Assembly (NCBI RefSeq): GCF_002899825.2
Contig: NZ_PPED02000002.1
Coordinates: 348,159 to 412,158 of the forward strand
Direction: 5' to 3'
Origin: Chryseobacterium phosphatilyticum
GTDB lineage: Bacteria > Bacteroidota > Bacteroidia > Flavobacteriales > Weeksellaceae
DNA length: 64,000 nucleotides
Part shown: positions 8,072 through 17,285 of the stretch, in pieces
Position numbering within the stretch: the first letter of the stretch is position 1
Layout of the letters: every line of letters begins with the position of its first letter
The notes under the pieces: generated by a model
The model's input: only the letters and a program-made list of their open reading frames with translations
Told to the model about the DNA's origin: nothing
Databases searched by the model: none
Made by a program: the position numbers and the translations under genes

Positions 8072-11044
8072 ATGAAGCTTCTGTCCCTTATTTTAATGTT
8101 GTTCTTTTTATCCAGCAACGGACAAAGCTATACTACCCAATGGTATAACATGGATAATGGTCTGCCTCAAAACAGTATTAAGGATATTGTAAAAGACAAA
8201 TATGGCTTCATCTGGCTATCTATGGAGGGTAGAGTTTTGCGTTATGACGGAAGCAATTTTGTGCAATACAAAGATTTTAAACTTAAAAATCTGAGCTTTG
8301 GGGATTTCTATGGGAATATAAAGGAAGATAGCATTGCTGTTTTCAATACTTCAGAAAATAATGTTCTTTTGATTTCTCAAAGAAAGCCCAAAATTATACC
8401 GGCTGCTAATACCTTTGAATCCGGTGATTCTGCAAAGAAAAAAATATATAAGAGACTTGTCAAGAACAATATTACGGTGAGGTATATTGCGCACTATATC
8501 GATTCCTATTTTATTCAGCTTAAAACAGGTTCTTATTATTTTGAGGATAACAGCATGATCTATGTTGATCAAAAAAGTAAGAAAAAGACGAAAGTTCTCG
8601 AAGATTTTCCATGCAGTAGATTAAATAGGGTATTTGTTCACGGTGAACATGTTTTTATCAGTGACCCGGCTGATGGAAAAGTTCGTCTGGTATACAAAGG
8701 AAAGGTCTCGGATATTGAAGCTCCTTTTCTTTATAGTGATCCCGAAACAAAAATCTATTGGCAACAGATTACAAAACAGGGTTTCATCATCAACCATGGA
8801 AAAATATACAGAAGTCAGTTTTCAGGGGGAAAGCTTACCCTTACTTATTTGTTGGAGTATAAGCAAATAGACAAAGAAATTTCCGGTGCCATGTTCTATG
8901 ATGAAATTTCCAACAAGCTATATATCGGAAGTTCGATTAATGGGCTTAAAATTCTGAGTTTATCAGATTTTTCTGTTTCCACAAAGAATCTGCCTTATCA
9001 GGATGAGGTCTGCTATGCCGCGATTCCATACGGAGATAATGCTATTATAACCCAGGAAGGCATCAGATATTCTCTTAATAAGTCTGAAAGGGTATTTAAA
9101 GCTCCTCAATCCTACGACAAAAGATATATGCTTCAGGATAATTCCGGAAATCTGGTGTACAGAGAAAATAATTCTATTCATATCAGATATAAAAATTCGG
9201 GATTTATTAAATATGATTCTGTTTCTTTTAAAAGAAAAGAGGTGGATGGATTGTATAAAAGCGGAGGGATGTATATGGCTTCGGTTTTAGACAGAAATAA
9301 GTTTTATCTCTATATTTTTAAACAGGATCATTTTGATGAAACTGAACGTATTATCCCTTGTCAGGATAATATAGATACAGTACTCAGATATAATGAAGAT
9401 CTTCTTTACTTGGGGGGGAGTAGCGGAATTTATGTTTTCTCTCTTGCCCGCAACAAAATTATAAAACAAATAGCAAAGAATCTTCCGGTAAAGCAGATCA
9501 TAAAAATACATGATGGAAATATCTGGTTGACCACTTATAACAGGGGAATATATTTGTTAAAAAACGAAAAGACTATTAAAGTGCCTACTGATAGGAATGA
9601 TTTTTTAGCGAATGCCCATTATATACTTGAAGACAGGAATTTCAACTTCTGGATCACATCTGATAACGGTTTATTTAAGATTAATAAAAACAGGCTCCTG
9701 CAATATATTGAAAAACCTAAAGGAGTGGTCACCTATTATCGGTATACCAAAGAGTCCGGATTTTTGAACAATGAATTCAATGGAAGTGCAGATCCTTGCG
9801 CGAATGTCTTAGGCAATGGACAGTTTGTATTTCCTTCTATGGATGGATTTGTATTTTTTACCCCTCAAAATGTAAAAACCTATTTTCCTTCTGATCATAC
9901 CCTATATATAGAAAGAGCAAAAGTGAATGGGCAAATGAGGTATCTTAAAGGCAACCTTTTTCTGGAATGCGGCTATAAAAATGCTGAACTGTATATTGAT
10001 ATTCCCTACTATTTTAATCTCGACAATACTTATCTTCAAGCAAAACTTATGGTGGATGATGACAGTCAGTGGGTTAATATTAAAAATGACAAGACTTTCA
10101 GATTGGAGAATATAGAACCAGGAAAATATAATGTACTGATCAGGTTTTTATCTTCAGAAAATGGAAAATTTGTTTATAAAAGTTTTCCCATAGAAGTAGA
10201 GGCCTATTTTTATCAAACCTTGACTTTTAAAATCCTGATGATCATTATCGTTATCATCATTTTAATTACGATTATAAGAATCAGAACCAATTTTTTAAGA
10301 TTAAAAAATAAAGTGTTAAAAAATACTTTGGTTCATAAAGATAAAGAGCTGCAGGAAACCAGCAATAAGCTTAAAAACGAATCGGCTTATCAAAAAAAAC
10401 TGGTAGAAAGCATTAGCCATGATATTACGACTCCTGTAAAATTTATTGCCCTTCTTTCCCAGGAGCTTACCCAATCTGAAGATCCTAAAGCACAGAGAAA
10501 ATATTTTGATAGTATTTATAAAACATCAGAACAGTTATATAAATTTACACTAAGTCTTAAAGAATATACGGAGCTATATAAACAAAGTAACACGACCGGA
10601 GAAGAATATCTTGTCTATGATTTAATTGAAACTAAAAAATTATTATTTGAAGAAATTGCAGCTCAGAAAAATACCTTTATGTATAATTTTTGTGATCACG
10701 GCCTAAAATTACAGGTCAATAAAAATATTCTTCTGGCTATTTTTCATAACCTCATAGATAATGCAGTGAAATATACTTCTGGTGGCGAAATTATTATAAC
10801 CTCAGCTTCCACGGAATCACATATAGAAATTTGCATTAAGGATACCGGAGCCGGAATGTCTCATGAACAGATAGAATATTACTCCGGGCTTTTTCAGAAA
10901 AAACAATCTGAACACCTGATTTTCAAAAATTACGGACTCGGGCTGCATATGGTTGTACAACTGATGATGAAAATAAATGCCGAAATGACCTTTCATAAAA
11001 ATATACCGAGGGGTACCCACATTAAAATCCTTATTAAAATATGA
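8072..11044 (+). CDS. Reg_prop/Y_Y_Y-type sensor histidine kinase
   Basis: 990 residues. A signal peptide (about 1-18) leads into a large periplasmic sensor of two-component-propeller type: the opening YNMDNGLPQNSIKDI and the repeated pattern DKYGFIWLSMEG are typical Reg_prop blades. A Y_Y_Y-like domain precedes the membrane helix at about residues 715-735. The cytoplasmic part has a HisKA-type region with phospho-acceptor His783 (SISHDITTP) and an ATPase domain with NLIDNAVKY, DTGAGMS and YGLGLHMV. Unlike hybrid one-piece systems of the same group it has no receiver or AraC domain. Its stop codon overlaps the next start by four bases (ATGA), so signal passes to the adjacent LuxR-type regulator. 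The ligand is unknown; the propeller type often senses glycans or envelope material. Confidence 0.9.
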   Translation: MKLLSLILMLFFLSSNGQSYTTQWYNMDNGLPQNSIKDIVKDKYGFIWLSMEGRVLRYDGSNFVQYKDFKLKNLSFGDFYGNIKEDSIAVFNTSENNVLLISQRKPKIIPAANTFESGDSAKKKIYKRLVKNNITVRYIAHYIDSYFIQLKTGSYYFEDNSMIYVDQKSKKKTKVLEDFPCSRLNRVFVHGEHVFISDPADGKVRLVYKGKVSDIEAPFLYSDPETKIYWQQITKQGFIINHGKIYRSQFSGGKLTLTYLLEYKQIDKEISGAMFYDEISNKLYIGSSINGLKILSLSDFSVSTKNLPYQDEVCYAAIPYGDNAIITQEGIRYSLNKSERVFKAPQSYDKRYMLQDNSGNLVYRENNSIHIRYKNSGFIKYDSVSFKRKEVDGLYKSGGMYMASVLDRNKFYLYIFKQDHFDETERIIPCQDNIDTVLRYNEDLLYLGGSSGIYVFSLARNKIIKQIAKNLPVKQIIKIHDGNIWLTTYNRGIYLLKNEKTIKVPTDRNDFLANAHYILEDRNFNFWITSDNGLFKINKNRLLQYIEKPKGVVTYYRYTKESGFLNNEFNGSADPCANVLGNGQFVFPSMDGFVFFTPQNVKTYFPSDHTLYIERAKVNGQMRYLKGNLFLECGYKNAELYIDIPYYFNLDNTYLQAKLMVDDDSQWVNIKNDKTFRLENIEPGKYNVLIRFLSSENGKFVYKSFPIEVEAYFYQTLTFKILMIIIVIIILITIIRIRTNFLRLKNKVLKNTLVHKDKELQETSNKLKNESAYQKKLVESISHDITTPVKFIALLSQELTQSEDPKAQRKYFDSIYKTSEQLYKFTLSLKEYTELYKQSNTTGEEYLVYDLIETKKLLFEEIAAQKNTFMYNFCDHGLKLQVNKNILLAIFHNLIDNAVKYTSGGEIIITSASTESHIEICIKDTGAGMSHEQIEYYSGLFQKKQSEHLIFKNYGLGLHMVVQLMMKINAEMTFHKNIPRGTHIKILIKI

Positions 11045-11655
11045 CAAAAAAAATACTCATTGCAGATGATCACCATGTAGTAAGAATCGGAACGGCTATG
11101 ATTCTGGAGAAGAATTTTGACGATGTTGAAATATATTTTGCGGAAACTTATGAGGAAACAAAAGAAAAGATCCTGAAAGAAAAGTTTGATCTTATTATTC
11201 TCGATATAGAGCTTCCCGGAAGTATTCTTAAATCGATGGTGAAAGAAATAAAAACCATCTCCGAAGAGAGTCTGGTTTTAATATTCACCTCTTATAAAGA
11301 AAATATTGCCATCCAGTATATTGAAGAAGGGGCTGATGGTTTTTTAAATAAACAGAGTGATGCCACAGATTTTGTAAAAGCTGTCGAAACTATTTTTAAA
11401 GATGGCAACTATTATACGACCGAAGTTCTGAATGAAATGCTGAAAGGAATGAAAAAGAAGAAGCCCTCAGAAATTCTATCCGAAAGAGAATTGCAGGTTT
11501 TTACTCTTTTGGCTAAAGGGAATGGAAACCTTGAGATTGCCAATACACTCGATATTCAGGAGTCAACAGTCGGAACCTATAAAAAAAGAGTTTATCAGAA
11601 ATTAAAAATCACAAATCTGGTAGAATTACTGGAAGTTTACAAAGAAATTCATTAA
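11041..11655 (+). CDS. NarL/LuxR-family response regulator
   Basis: 204 residues. The receiver domain (about 1-120) has the acidic pair at residues 9-10 (IADDHH), phospho-acceptor Asp55 (LIILDIELPG) and a conserved threonine/serine region (IFTSY). The C-terminal LuxR-type helix-turn-helix (about 140-204) contains LSERELQVFTLLAKG and ESTVGTYKKRVYQKL. Phosphorylation by the coupled upstream kinase is expected to control DNA binding. Start and kinase stop overlap as ATGA, which indicates translational coupling. Targets are unknown; the secreted-protein gene 170 bases downstream is a candidate by proximity only. Confidence 0.93.
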   Translation: MTKKILIADDHHVVRIGTAMILEKNFDDVEIYFAETYEETKEKILKEKFDLIILDIELPGSILKSMVKEIKTISEESLVLIFTSYKENIAIQYIEEGADGFLNKQSDATDFVKAVETIFKDGNYYTTEVLNEMLKGMKKKKPSEILSERELQVFTLLAKGNGNLEIANTLDIQESTVGTYKKRVYQKLKITNLVELLEVYKEIH

Positions 11656-11743
11656 TATAGAAAGCTGTTGATGTCATAATAAGCCTACAGTTTTGTGGAA
11701 AAATGCGTACAGGGTCTGCTGGTGAATTCTTTGTTTTTCACAC

Positions 11744-11751
11744 TAAGTTTG
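11744..11751 (+). promoter_or_regulatory. -7 box (TAAGTTTG) upstream of secreted protein
   Basis: TAAGTTTG fits TAnnTTTG and lies 77 bases before the ATG at 11829. No well-spaced -33 TTG is visible. Confidence 0.35.
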
Positions 11752-11828
11752 TGCACAACTTCGGTGCCTAAAACATTTCAGGTAACGGCGGTTATAAAAC
11801 ACCCTTAGATTCTAAATCCATTTTTTTT

Positions 11829-12659
11829 ATGAGAAAAAGTTTATTTTTCATCGTAGTACTGATAGGTTTACACAGTACAGTAAATGCCCAGATTGGGGTG
11901 AATACTCCTAATCCGAGAGCAATGTTTCATCTCGACGGAAAGAAGAACAATGAAACATCAGGAAATGTAAGTCCGGCCAATCAGACGGATGATGTAGTGA
12001 TAACAGGTAATGGTTATATTGGAATCGGAAACAATGCTCCGGTTACCAGTCTGGATATCAAAACAACAGGAACACCTGCTTTACCAGTATCAGGGATAAA
12101 AATTGCAGACGGAGCACAAAATACAAACTATGTTTTAACTTCAGATGCGAGTGGAAACGGAGTGTGGAAGCCAGTAAGATTAACTGTTGTGAGAGGAGTG
12201 AATGGAGCTGGAATTAATCTTCCTTTTAATTTTACAAATACTTTTCAATATACAGGTTCTTACATTGATTTACCTCCCGGTAAATGGCTGGTTACGGTTC
12301 AGCAACTCATCCTGCCTGCGGGGTCGGTACTTGCAAGTGATCAATGGATGTGGTTGAGAACCAGTTTTTCAGATGATCCTAACATTACAATTGGAGGATT
12401 GGCAACATTCTCTACAGACCTTACCGAAAGTCCAACTTTAGTAAGTGGTTTGGTACAAGGCCCTACCACCGCAGGACTTACCAGATTTTCTATGATACAA
12501 GGGAGTTTAGTCATTAATAATTCTTCCGGAGCTATAAAAAGATATAAATATATTGCCGGAAATAATTCGGTTGGAGGAACACAGACTTCAGCTACCAATT
12601 TTCAGTCATTTGGAGGAGATTGGAGTGAAAATATCATTTATGCAGTTCCAACCAATTAA
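11829..12659 (+). CDS. Secreted protein of unknown function
   Basis: 276 residues with an N-terminal signal peptide ending near residue 20 (VNAQIGVNT). The start of the mature protein, IGVNTPNPRAMFHLDGKKN, is a pattern common at the start of exported Chryseobacterium proteins, related to the IGVGTxxPxxxLDVxG tail-fibre-like motif that also occurs in the fibre-like genes of this window. A second copy of the motif (YIGIGNNAPVTSLDIKTTG) lies at about residues 59-77. The remainder looks like a beta-rich jelly-roll or C1q-like domain with a Gly/Ser-rich composition, but I cannot assign a family. It lies after a two-component system and before a permease, all on the plus strand, with separate spacing. 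Function unknown. Confidence 0.75.
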   Translation: MRKSLFFIVVLIGLHSTVNAQIGVNTPNPRAMFHLDGKKNNETSGNVSPANQTDDVVITGNGYIGIGNNAPVTSLDIKTTGTPALPVSGIKIADGAQNTNYVLTSDASGNGVWKPVRLTVVRGVNGAGINLPFNFTNTFQYTGSYIDLPPGKWLVTVQQLILPAGSVLASDQWMWLRTSFSDDPNITIGGLATFSTDLTESPTLVSGLVQGPTTAGLTRFSMIQGSLVINNSSGAIKRYKYIAGNNSVGGTQTSATNFQSFGGDWSENIIYAVPTN

Positions 12660-12784
12660 ATATTTGTACCAATATAATTCAAAAACAACTCGTGACCCTT
12701 CATTCATAAATTGTCAATTTACCCCATGGAATGTGAATTTCTCTGAAAAGTTTTTATATATTTAGCGACCGAATAATTCATTCA

Positions 12785-14203
12785 ATGAGCAACGAAAATA
12801 AAACAGGACAAAACGAGACTTTAGTTAGAGGATTAACAAATCGACACATACAATTAATTGCCCTGGGAGGTGCCATCGGAACAGGCTTGTTTCTGGGAAT
12901 AGGACCTGCCGCGGTATTAGCCGGACCTTCGGTAATTTTAGGGTATGCCTTAGCGGGTATCATTGCGTTTTTTATTATGCGTCAGCTTGGTGAAATGGTA
13001 GTTCAGGAACCCGTTTCGGGAAGTTTTAGCTACTTTGCCTACAAATATTGGGGAAATTTTCCGGGTTTTGCCTCCGGATGGAATTATTGGATTCTTTATA
13101 TTTTAGTAAGTATGGCAGAACTTACGGCAATCGGGCATTATATTCATTTCTGGTGGCCGGAAATTCCGCTTTGGGTTTCCAGTTTATTCTTTTTTGTGAT
13201 CATCAATGCGCTGAATCTGGCTTCTGTTAAAGTCTATGGAGAAACGGAATTCTGGTTCTCTATTATCAAAGTAGTCGCAATCATTGCGATGATTATCTTT
13301 GGAGTCTACTTGTTGATCAGCGGAACAGGAGGCGAAAAAGCATCCATTACCAACTTATGGAATGATGGCGGATTTTTTCCCAAAGGATTATTCAATAAAA
13401 CTGAAACCGGATACTCCGGATTGTTTGCTGCCATGGCCATGATCATGTTCTCATTTGGTGGGTTGGAGTTAATCGGGATTACGGCAGCTGAAGCGAAGAA
13501 TCCTGAAAAAACAATTCCACAGGCTACCAATCAGGTAATTTACAGGATTTTGATTTTCTATGTAGGAGCTTTGGTGATTCTGTTTTCATTGAGCCCGTGG
13601 AGAGATATTACAGAGGGTTCAAGTCCTTTTGTAATGGTTTTTCAAAATTTAAATGGATTGGAATTTAGTCTTTTTGGCAAAGTTATACAGTTTAATACCT
13701 TAATTGCCAATGTTCTTAATTTAATTGTTTTAACAGCTGCTTTATCTGTTTATAACAGTAGTGTATACAGTAACAGTAGAATGCTTTTCGGGTTGGCTCA
13801 GCAAGGAAATGCACCTAAGTTTTTAAAGAAATTGAATAAAAACTCTGTACCGATCAATGCCATCATTGTTTCTTCATGCTTTGCGGGAATTTGTATTATT
13901 ATTAATAAATTGGTTCCTGAAAAAGCTTTTGAATATTTAATGGCTTTAGTGGTGTCTACATTAATTATCAATTGGCTGATGATATGTTACACGCATCTGA
14001 AGTTTAAAAAATCAATTAATAGTGAGGGAATTCAATCCAGATTTCCATCCATCTTTTACCCCATATCCAATTACATTTGTATTGCCTTTTTAATTCTTAT
14101 TTTAGGATTAATGAGTATTACAGGAATGGAAATTCAGGTGATTTTGATTCCGATTTGGATAGGGTTTTTATTTATGATGTATAAATTATATAAACCAAAG
14201 TAA
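12785..14203 (+). CDS. Amino-acid permease of the APC superfamily (AAT family)
   Basis: 472 residues with about twelve membrane helices. The N-terminus RGLTNRHIQLIALGGAIGTG is the classic opening of the amino-acid transporter (AAT) family that includes AroP, PheP, CycA and LysP. The unwound first helix (GGAIGTGLFLG) and the substrate-site region FGGLELIGITAAEAKNPEKT in helix 6 are intact. These proteins are proton-coupled importers of amino acids in the inner membrane. The exact substrate cannot be read from sequence. It stands alone, with a terminator directly downstream. Confidence 0.92.
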   Translation: MSNENKTGQNETLVRGLTNRHIQLIALGGAIGTGLFLGIGPAAVLAGPSVILGYALAGIIAFFIMRQLGEMVVQEPVSGSFSYFAYKYWGNFPGFASGWNYWILYILVSMAELTAIGHYIHFWWPEIPLWVSSLFFFVIINALNLASVKVYGETEFWFSIIKVVAIIAMIIFGVYLLISGTGGEKASITNLWNDGGFFPKGLFNKTETGYSGLFAAMAMIMFSFGGLELIGITAAEAKNPEKTIPQATNQVIYRILIFYVGALVILFSLSPWRDITEGSSPFVMVFQNLNGLEFSLFGKVIQFNTLIANVLNLIVLTAALSVYNSSVYSNSRMLFGLAQQGNAPKFLKKLNKNSVPINAIIVSSCFAGICIIINKLVPEKAFEYLMALVVSTLIINWLMICYTHLKFKKSINSEGIQSRFPSIFYPISNYICIAFLILILGLMSITGMEIQVILIPIWIGFLFMMYKLYKPK

Positions 14204-14235
14204 GAATATAAAAACAGGTATATATATGTTTTGGG

Positions 14236-14275
14236 AAGGTGAAAATTAAATGATTTTCACCTTTTTTATTTTTAT
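14236..14275 (+). terminator. Terminator after amino-acid permease
   Basis: AAGGTGAAAAT (14236-14246) pairs perfectly with ATTTTCACCTT (14253-14263), followed by a run of T. Confidence 0.88.
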
Positions 14276-14482
14276 TTTCTGTAAATTGGTATAACGATAT
14301 ATTTTGAAAAGTATATCATTCTTTTTATTTTTTTTGGTTTACTGAACAAAAGCTTCTGCCAAATTATTTCGATGAAGCTAAAGAATACTAACAGTGAAAA
14401 AAGCGGGATAACCTTACCTGTACTTTTTGCACTGGATGAATAGAATGTCAATTTAGGACAAGATTTGTTTTTTTTCAGGACT

Positions 14483-14490
14483 TAACTTTG
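14483..14490 (+). promoter_or_regulatory. -7 box (TAACTTTG) for barrel/agmatine deiminase operon
   Basis: TAACTTTG is a full match to TAnnTTTG, 59 bases before the ATG at 14549. A TTTG lies upstream at 14464-14467 with a 15-base spacer, slightly short. Confidence 0.5.
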
Positions 14491-14548
14491 CACCTGTAAA
14501 TCATGACAATCATGAATTTATAATGTAAAGCTTCAAAAAACAAATAGA

Positions 14549-15160
14549 ATGAAAAATGTAGTTCTTCTTCTCTTATTATTTCCCTTTTGTGTTCAAGCGC
14601 AGATTTCCGTACAGGCATACAGCGGAAATAAGGAAACTGAAATTCTGGGTATTTTTAGTAAAGATTTTAAAAGCAAATGGAATTATTTTGCTTCAGGAAC
14701 CGTTTCTTACGATTATAATTCAAGAAAAATAAACCCTGAGTTCTATCAGAATCTCAATTATGGGATCGGAAAAAACTGGGGTGTTTCTGCGGGAATTCAT
14801 ATTTCGGACAAGGATATTATGCCATCCGTTGGATTTGCTTATGCCAAAGAGAATGATGTTTTTGGGATCAATGTATTTCCTGCGTTCACTTATTCTACAG
14901 ATGCTAAATCATTCGGACTCGGGTTGTATACTTTATTGGAATATACTCCAAAGATTAATGAACGACTCAACTTCTACAGTATGTTGATTGTAGAATCTGA
15001 CTTCAGCTTTAAAGAACATCAGTCAAGTAGTCAGATTGTTCGTTTCGGAATAGAAAACAAGAAAAAAATGCAGGTTGGGATAGGAAGTAATATTTCCCAA
15101 ACCGGAAGCAGCTTTGAAACGGATGTCAACTTCGGAATATTTATTGGAAAAAAATTTTAA
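14549..15160 (+). CDS. Probable outer-membrane beta-barrel protein
   Basis: 203 residues. A clear signal peptide (MKNVVLLLLLFPFCVQAQ) is followed by alternating polar/hydrophobic strands rich in Tyr, Phe and Gly, for example WGVSAGIHIS, DVFGINVFPAFTYS and SFGLGLYTLLEYTP, and the chain ends in phenylalanine, as many outer-membrane barrels do. I do not recognise a named family. It is five bases upstream of the exported agmatine deiminase gene, so the two are co-transcribed. A role in passing substrate or product across the outer membrane is possible but only inferred from this pairing. Confidence 0.75.
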   Translation: MKNVVLLLLLFPFCVQAQISVQAYSGNKETEILGIFSKDFKSKWNYFASGTVSYDYNSRKINPEFYQNLNYGIGKNWGVSAGIHISDKDIMPSVGFAYAKENDVFGINVFPAFTYSTDAKSFGLGLYTLLEYTPKINERLNFYSMLIVESDFSFKEHQSSSQIVRFGIENKKKMQVGIGSNISQTGSSFETDVNFGIFIGKKF

Positions 15161-15165
15161 ATCAT

Positions 15166-16260
15166 ATGAACAAATTATTCACGCTCACTTTTATATTGAG
15201 TTTTATATCAGGTATGGCACAGACTTATCATTTTCCGGAAGAATCTTCACGTCATGAAGGAACCTGGCTGCAATGGCCACATCATTATCAACATGGAGAG
15301 ACCTATCGAAAGAGAGTAGAGCAAACATGGATTGATATGACAAAAGCTTTACAAACAGGGGAAAAGGTTCACATCATTGCATACAACACTGAGGAAAAAA
15401 ATAGGATTGTTGGCCTTTTAGAAGAAAACAAAGTTTCGTTAAAGAATGTCGACTTCAGAATTTATCCTACAGATGATGTTTGGGTGAGAGATAACGGTCC
15501 TATTTTCGTAAAAGATAACAACGGAAGGGTTTTGATTGAAGATTGGGGGTTTAACGGATGGGGAGAAAAATTTGACTTTGAAAATTGTGATGAGGTCCCA
15601 CAACGGATAGGAACGGATTTAGGAATGAAAGTGATTAATCTGAACGAAGAAATGGTTAATGAAGGAGGTTCTGTGGAAACTGATGGAAATGGTGTTTTAA
15701 TGGCTTGTAGAAGTTCGGTAATCAGCCAGAAGAAAGGAGCAGTCAGAAACAAAGGAATTACTGAGCAGGAGGCAGAAGAAATGTTTGAAGAATATTACGG
15801 AGTGTCAAAAGTAATATGGTTGGATGGGGTGACAGGTCTCGATGTAACTGATATGCATATTGATGGTTTTATGAAGTTCGTTAACCACAATACGATGATT
15901 ACTATGAAAGAAGATGATCTTCTTGATTTGGGTTTGTCCGAAAAGGATGTCAATACACTGTATACAGCCTCCAATGCAAATGGAAAAGAATACAAAAAAA
16001 TATATCTTCCTGCCACTAAAGACAAAGTAAAGACAGCTTATGGAAAACAACTGGAGGATAAAGGGTCTTATGTCAATTATTATGTAGCAAACACAGTAGT
16101 GTTGGTTCCTAATTATGGAGATCCTAATGATTCTGTGGCCAATAAAATTATCCAGCAACAATACCCCGGACGAAAAGTAATAGGTATAGATGTGAGAAAT
16201 CTTTATGAAAACGGGGGGATGGTGCATTGTGTTACTCAGCAACAACCTGCAGGAAACTAA
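15166..16260 (+). CDS. aguA: Exported agmatine deiminase (peptidyl-arginine-deiminase-like family)
   Basis: 364 residues of the PAD_porph/agmatine deiminase family, which converts agmatine to N-carbamoylputrescine and ammonia. Motifs seen: the entrance EGTWLQWPHH, DDVWVRDNGPIF, the EGGSVETDGNG loop, the catalytic histidine His231 in DVTDMHIDGFMKF, and the nucleophile Cys355 in GGMVHCVTQQ. Apart from the first 19 residues, length matches the family. Those 19 residues (MNKLFTLTFILSFISGMAQ) are a signal peptide, so this copy should act in the periplasm or outside the cell, whereas typical AguA is cytosolic. It is co-transcribed with the barrel protein upstream. A strong terminator follows. A related peptidyl-arginine activity cannot be excluded from sequence. 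Confidence 0.9.
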   Translation: MNKLFTLTFILSFISGMAQTYHFPEESSRHEGTWLQWPHHYQHGETYRKRVEQTWIDMTKALQTGEKVHIIAYNTEEKNRIVGLLEENKVSLKNVDFRIYPTDDVWVRDNGPIFVKDNNGRVLIEDWGFNGWGEKFDFENCDEVPQRIGTDLGMKVINLNEEMVNEGGSVETDGNGVLMACRSSVISQKKGAVRNKGITEQEAEEMFEEYYGVSKVIWLDGVTGLDVTDMHIDGFMKFVNHNTMITMKEDDLLDLGLSEKDVNTLYTASNANGKEYKKIYLPATKDKVKTAYGKQLEDKGSYVNYYVANTVVLVPNYGDPNDSVANKIIQQQYPGRKVIGIDVRNLYENGGMVHCVTQQQPAGN

Positions 16261-16302
16261 CATGACGAAATAAAATATATAGTAAGAACACTTTGTTCAC
16301 AA

Positions 16303-16346
16303 AATCTGATGAAATCATTCTGGTTGATTTCATCAGATTCTTTTTT
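16303..16346 (+). terminator. Strong terminator after aguA
   Basis: AATCTGATGAAATCA (16303-16317) and its exact complement (16325-16339) form a 15-base-pair stem with a 7-base loop, followed by CTTTTTT. The rest of the gap to 16575 shows a possible TAGCTTTG -7 box at 16404-16411 and no ORF. Confidence 0.93.
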
Positions 16347-16575
16347 GCAGGTGAGCTTTTATCATCATTGTTACAGGCAAAAAATAGCATTAAAATGATA
16401 AGTTAGCTTTGTTTTCTGGGTGAATTATTATTAAAATGTCGTCATGGGCTCAATTATTTTTCATAAATTAGAAAAGAATATATTTCCAATAGTAGTGAAA
16501 ACCAAATCTGTTTGGAATTTCTGCGGACAAGCCGAACACCGCATTAAAAAGTAGGCAATATCAAAAAACACACCT

Positions 16576-17208
16576 ATGGCTAATTTATTTCAAACTCTTA
16601 CAAACACTGTTAAACATTGGTATATACCATTGATTTTTGGAATTTTGTTTCTGATTTGCGGTTTTTATGTATTCAGTGTACCGCTGGCAACTTATGTAAC
16701 ACTTTCTATTTTTTTTAGTGTTTCATTCCTGTTCTCTGGGATTACAGAAGTATTCTTCTCCTTACAAAACAGTAAATCGCTGCAAGGCTGGGGTTGGTTT
16801 CTGGTAAGCGGATTGTTGACTACTGCGATAGGACTTTATCTGATTGCTTATCCTCAGATTTCAATGTCTATCCTTCCTTTTGTAGTAGGATTTACATTAT
16901 TGTTCCGTTCTTTTCAGCTGCTGGGCTTTGCTTTTGATTTGAAAAGTATGAAAATAATGAGTTGGGGAAATGTAGCACTGGCCAGTGTAGGAGGCATCAT
17001 ATTCTCTTTGCTGCTTATATTTAATCCTGTATTTACAGGTATCTCTTTGGTTACATTAACAGGCGTTTCTTTTATTTTTATGGGGATAGCTTCCATTATG
17101 TTGGCTTTAGATCTGAGAAAGGTTAAAAAAATACCTGGAAAAGTAAGTCAGGAATTAAGAGATAAGATTAGATCTATACAAGATGAAATTGATGATCTGA
17201 AAAAATAA
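16576..17208 (+). CDS. HdeD/DUF308-family membrane protein
   Basis: 210 residues with six predicted membrane helices between residues 14 and 180, arranged as repeated helical pairs with Gly-rich contacts (PLIFGILFLICGFYVF, GWGWFLVSGLLTTAIGLYLI, VFTGISLVTLTGVSFIFMGI). This is the pattern of HdeD-like DUF308 proteins, linked in enterobacteria to acid-stress tolerance, though the function in this phylum is not established. The tail from about residue 180 is charged and helical (RDKIRSIQDEIDDLKK), likely a cytoplasmic coiled coil. Monocistronic, ending at a bidirectional terminator shared with the convergent gene. Confidence 0.85.
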   Translation: MANLFQTLTNTVKHWYIPLIFGILFLICGFYVFSVPLATYVTLSIFFSVSFLFSGITEVFFSLQNSKSLQGWGWFLVSGLLTTAIGLYLIAYPQISMSILPFVVGFTLLFRSFQLLGFAFDLKSMKIMSWGNVALASVGGIIFSLLLIFNPVFTGISLVTLTGVSFIFMGIASIMLALDLRKVKKIPGKVSQELRDKIRSIQDEIDDLKK

Positions 17209-17226
17209 CAGATGTATTGTTTACAA

Positions 17227-17260
17227 TATAGAAAGACCTTTTTTAAGGTCTTTTTCTATA
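17227..17260. terminator. Bidirectional terminator between convergent genes
   Basis: The core stem GACCTT/AAGGTC is extended by A-rich and T-rich arms on both sides (TATAGAAA and TTTTTCTATA), so it can terminate on either strand. It serves the HdeD-like gene (plus) and the Ntn-hydrolase fusion (minus). Confidence 0.85.
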
Positions 17261-17285
17261 TCAGGTTTTTAGAAGAAATAAATAG

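Larger units (their letters stand above)
14204..14548. other. Intergenic region, 345 bases
   Basis: It holds the permease terminator at its left end and a promoter for the barrel/agmatine deiminase operon at its right end. Between them I see only AT-rich DNA with no convincing ORF. Confidence 0.6.
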
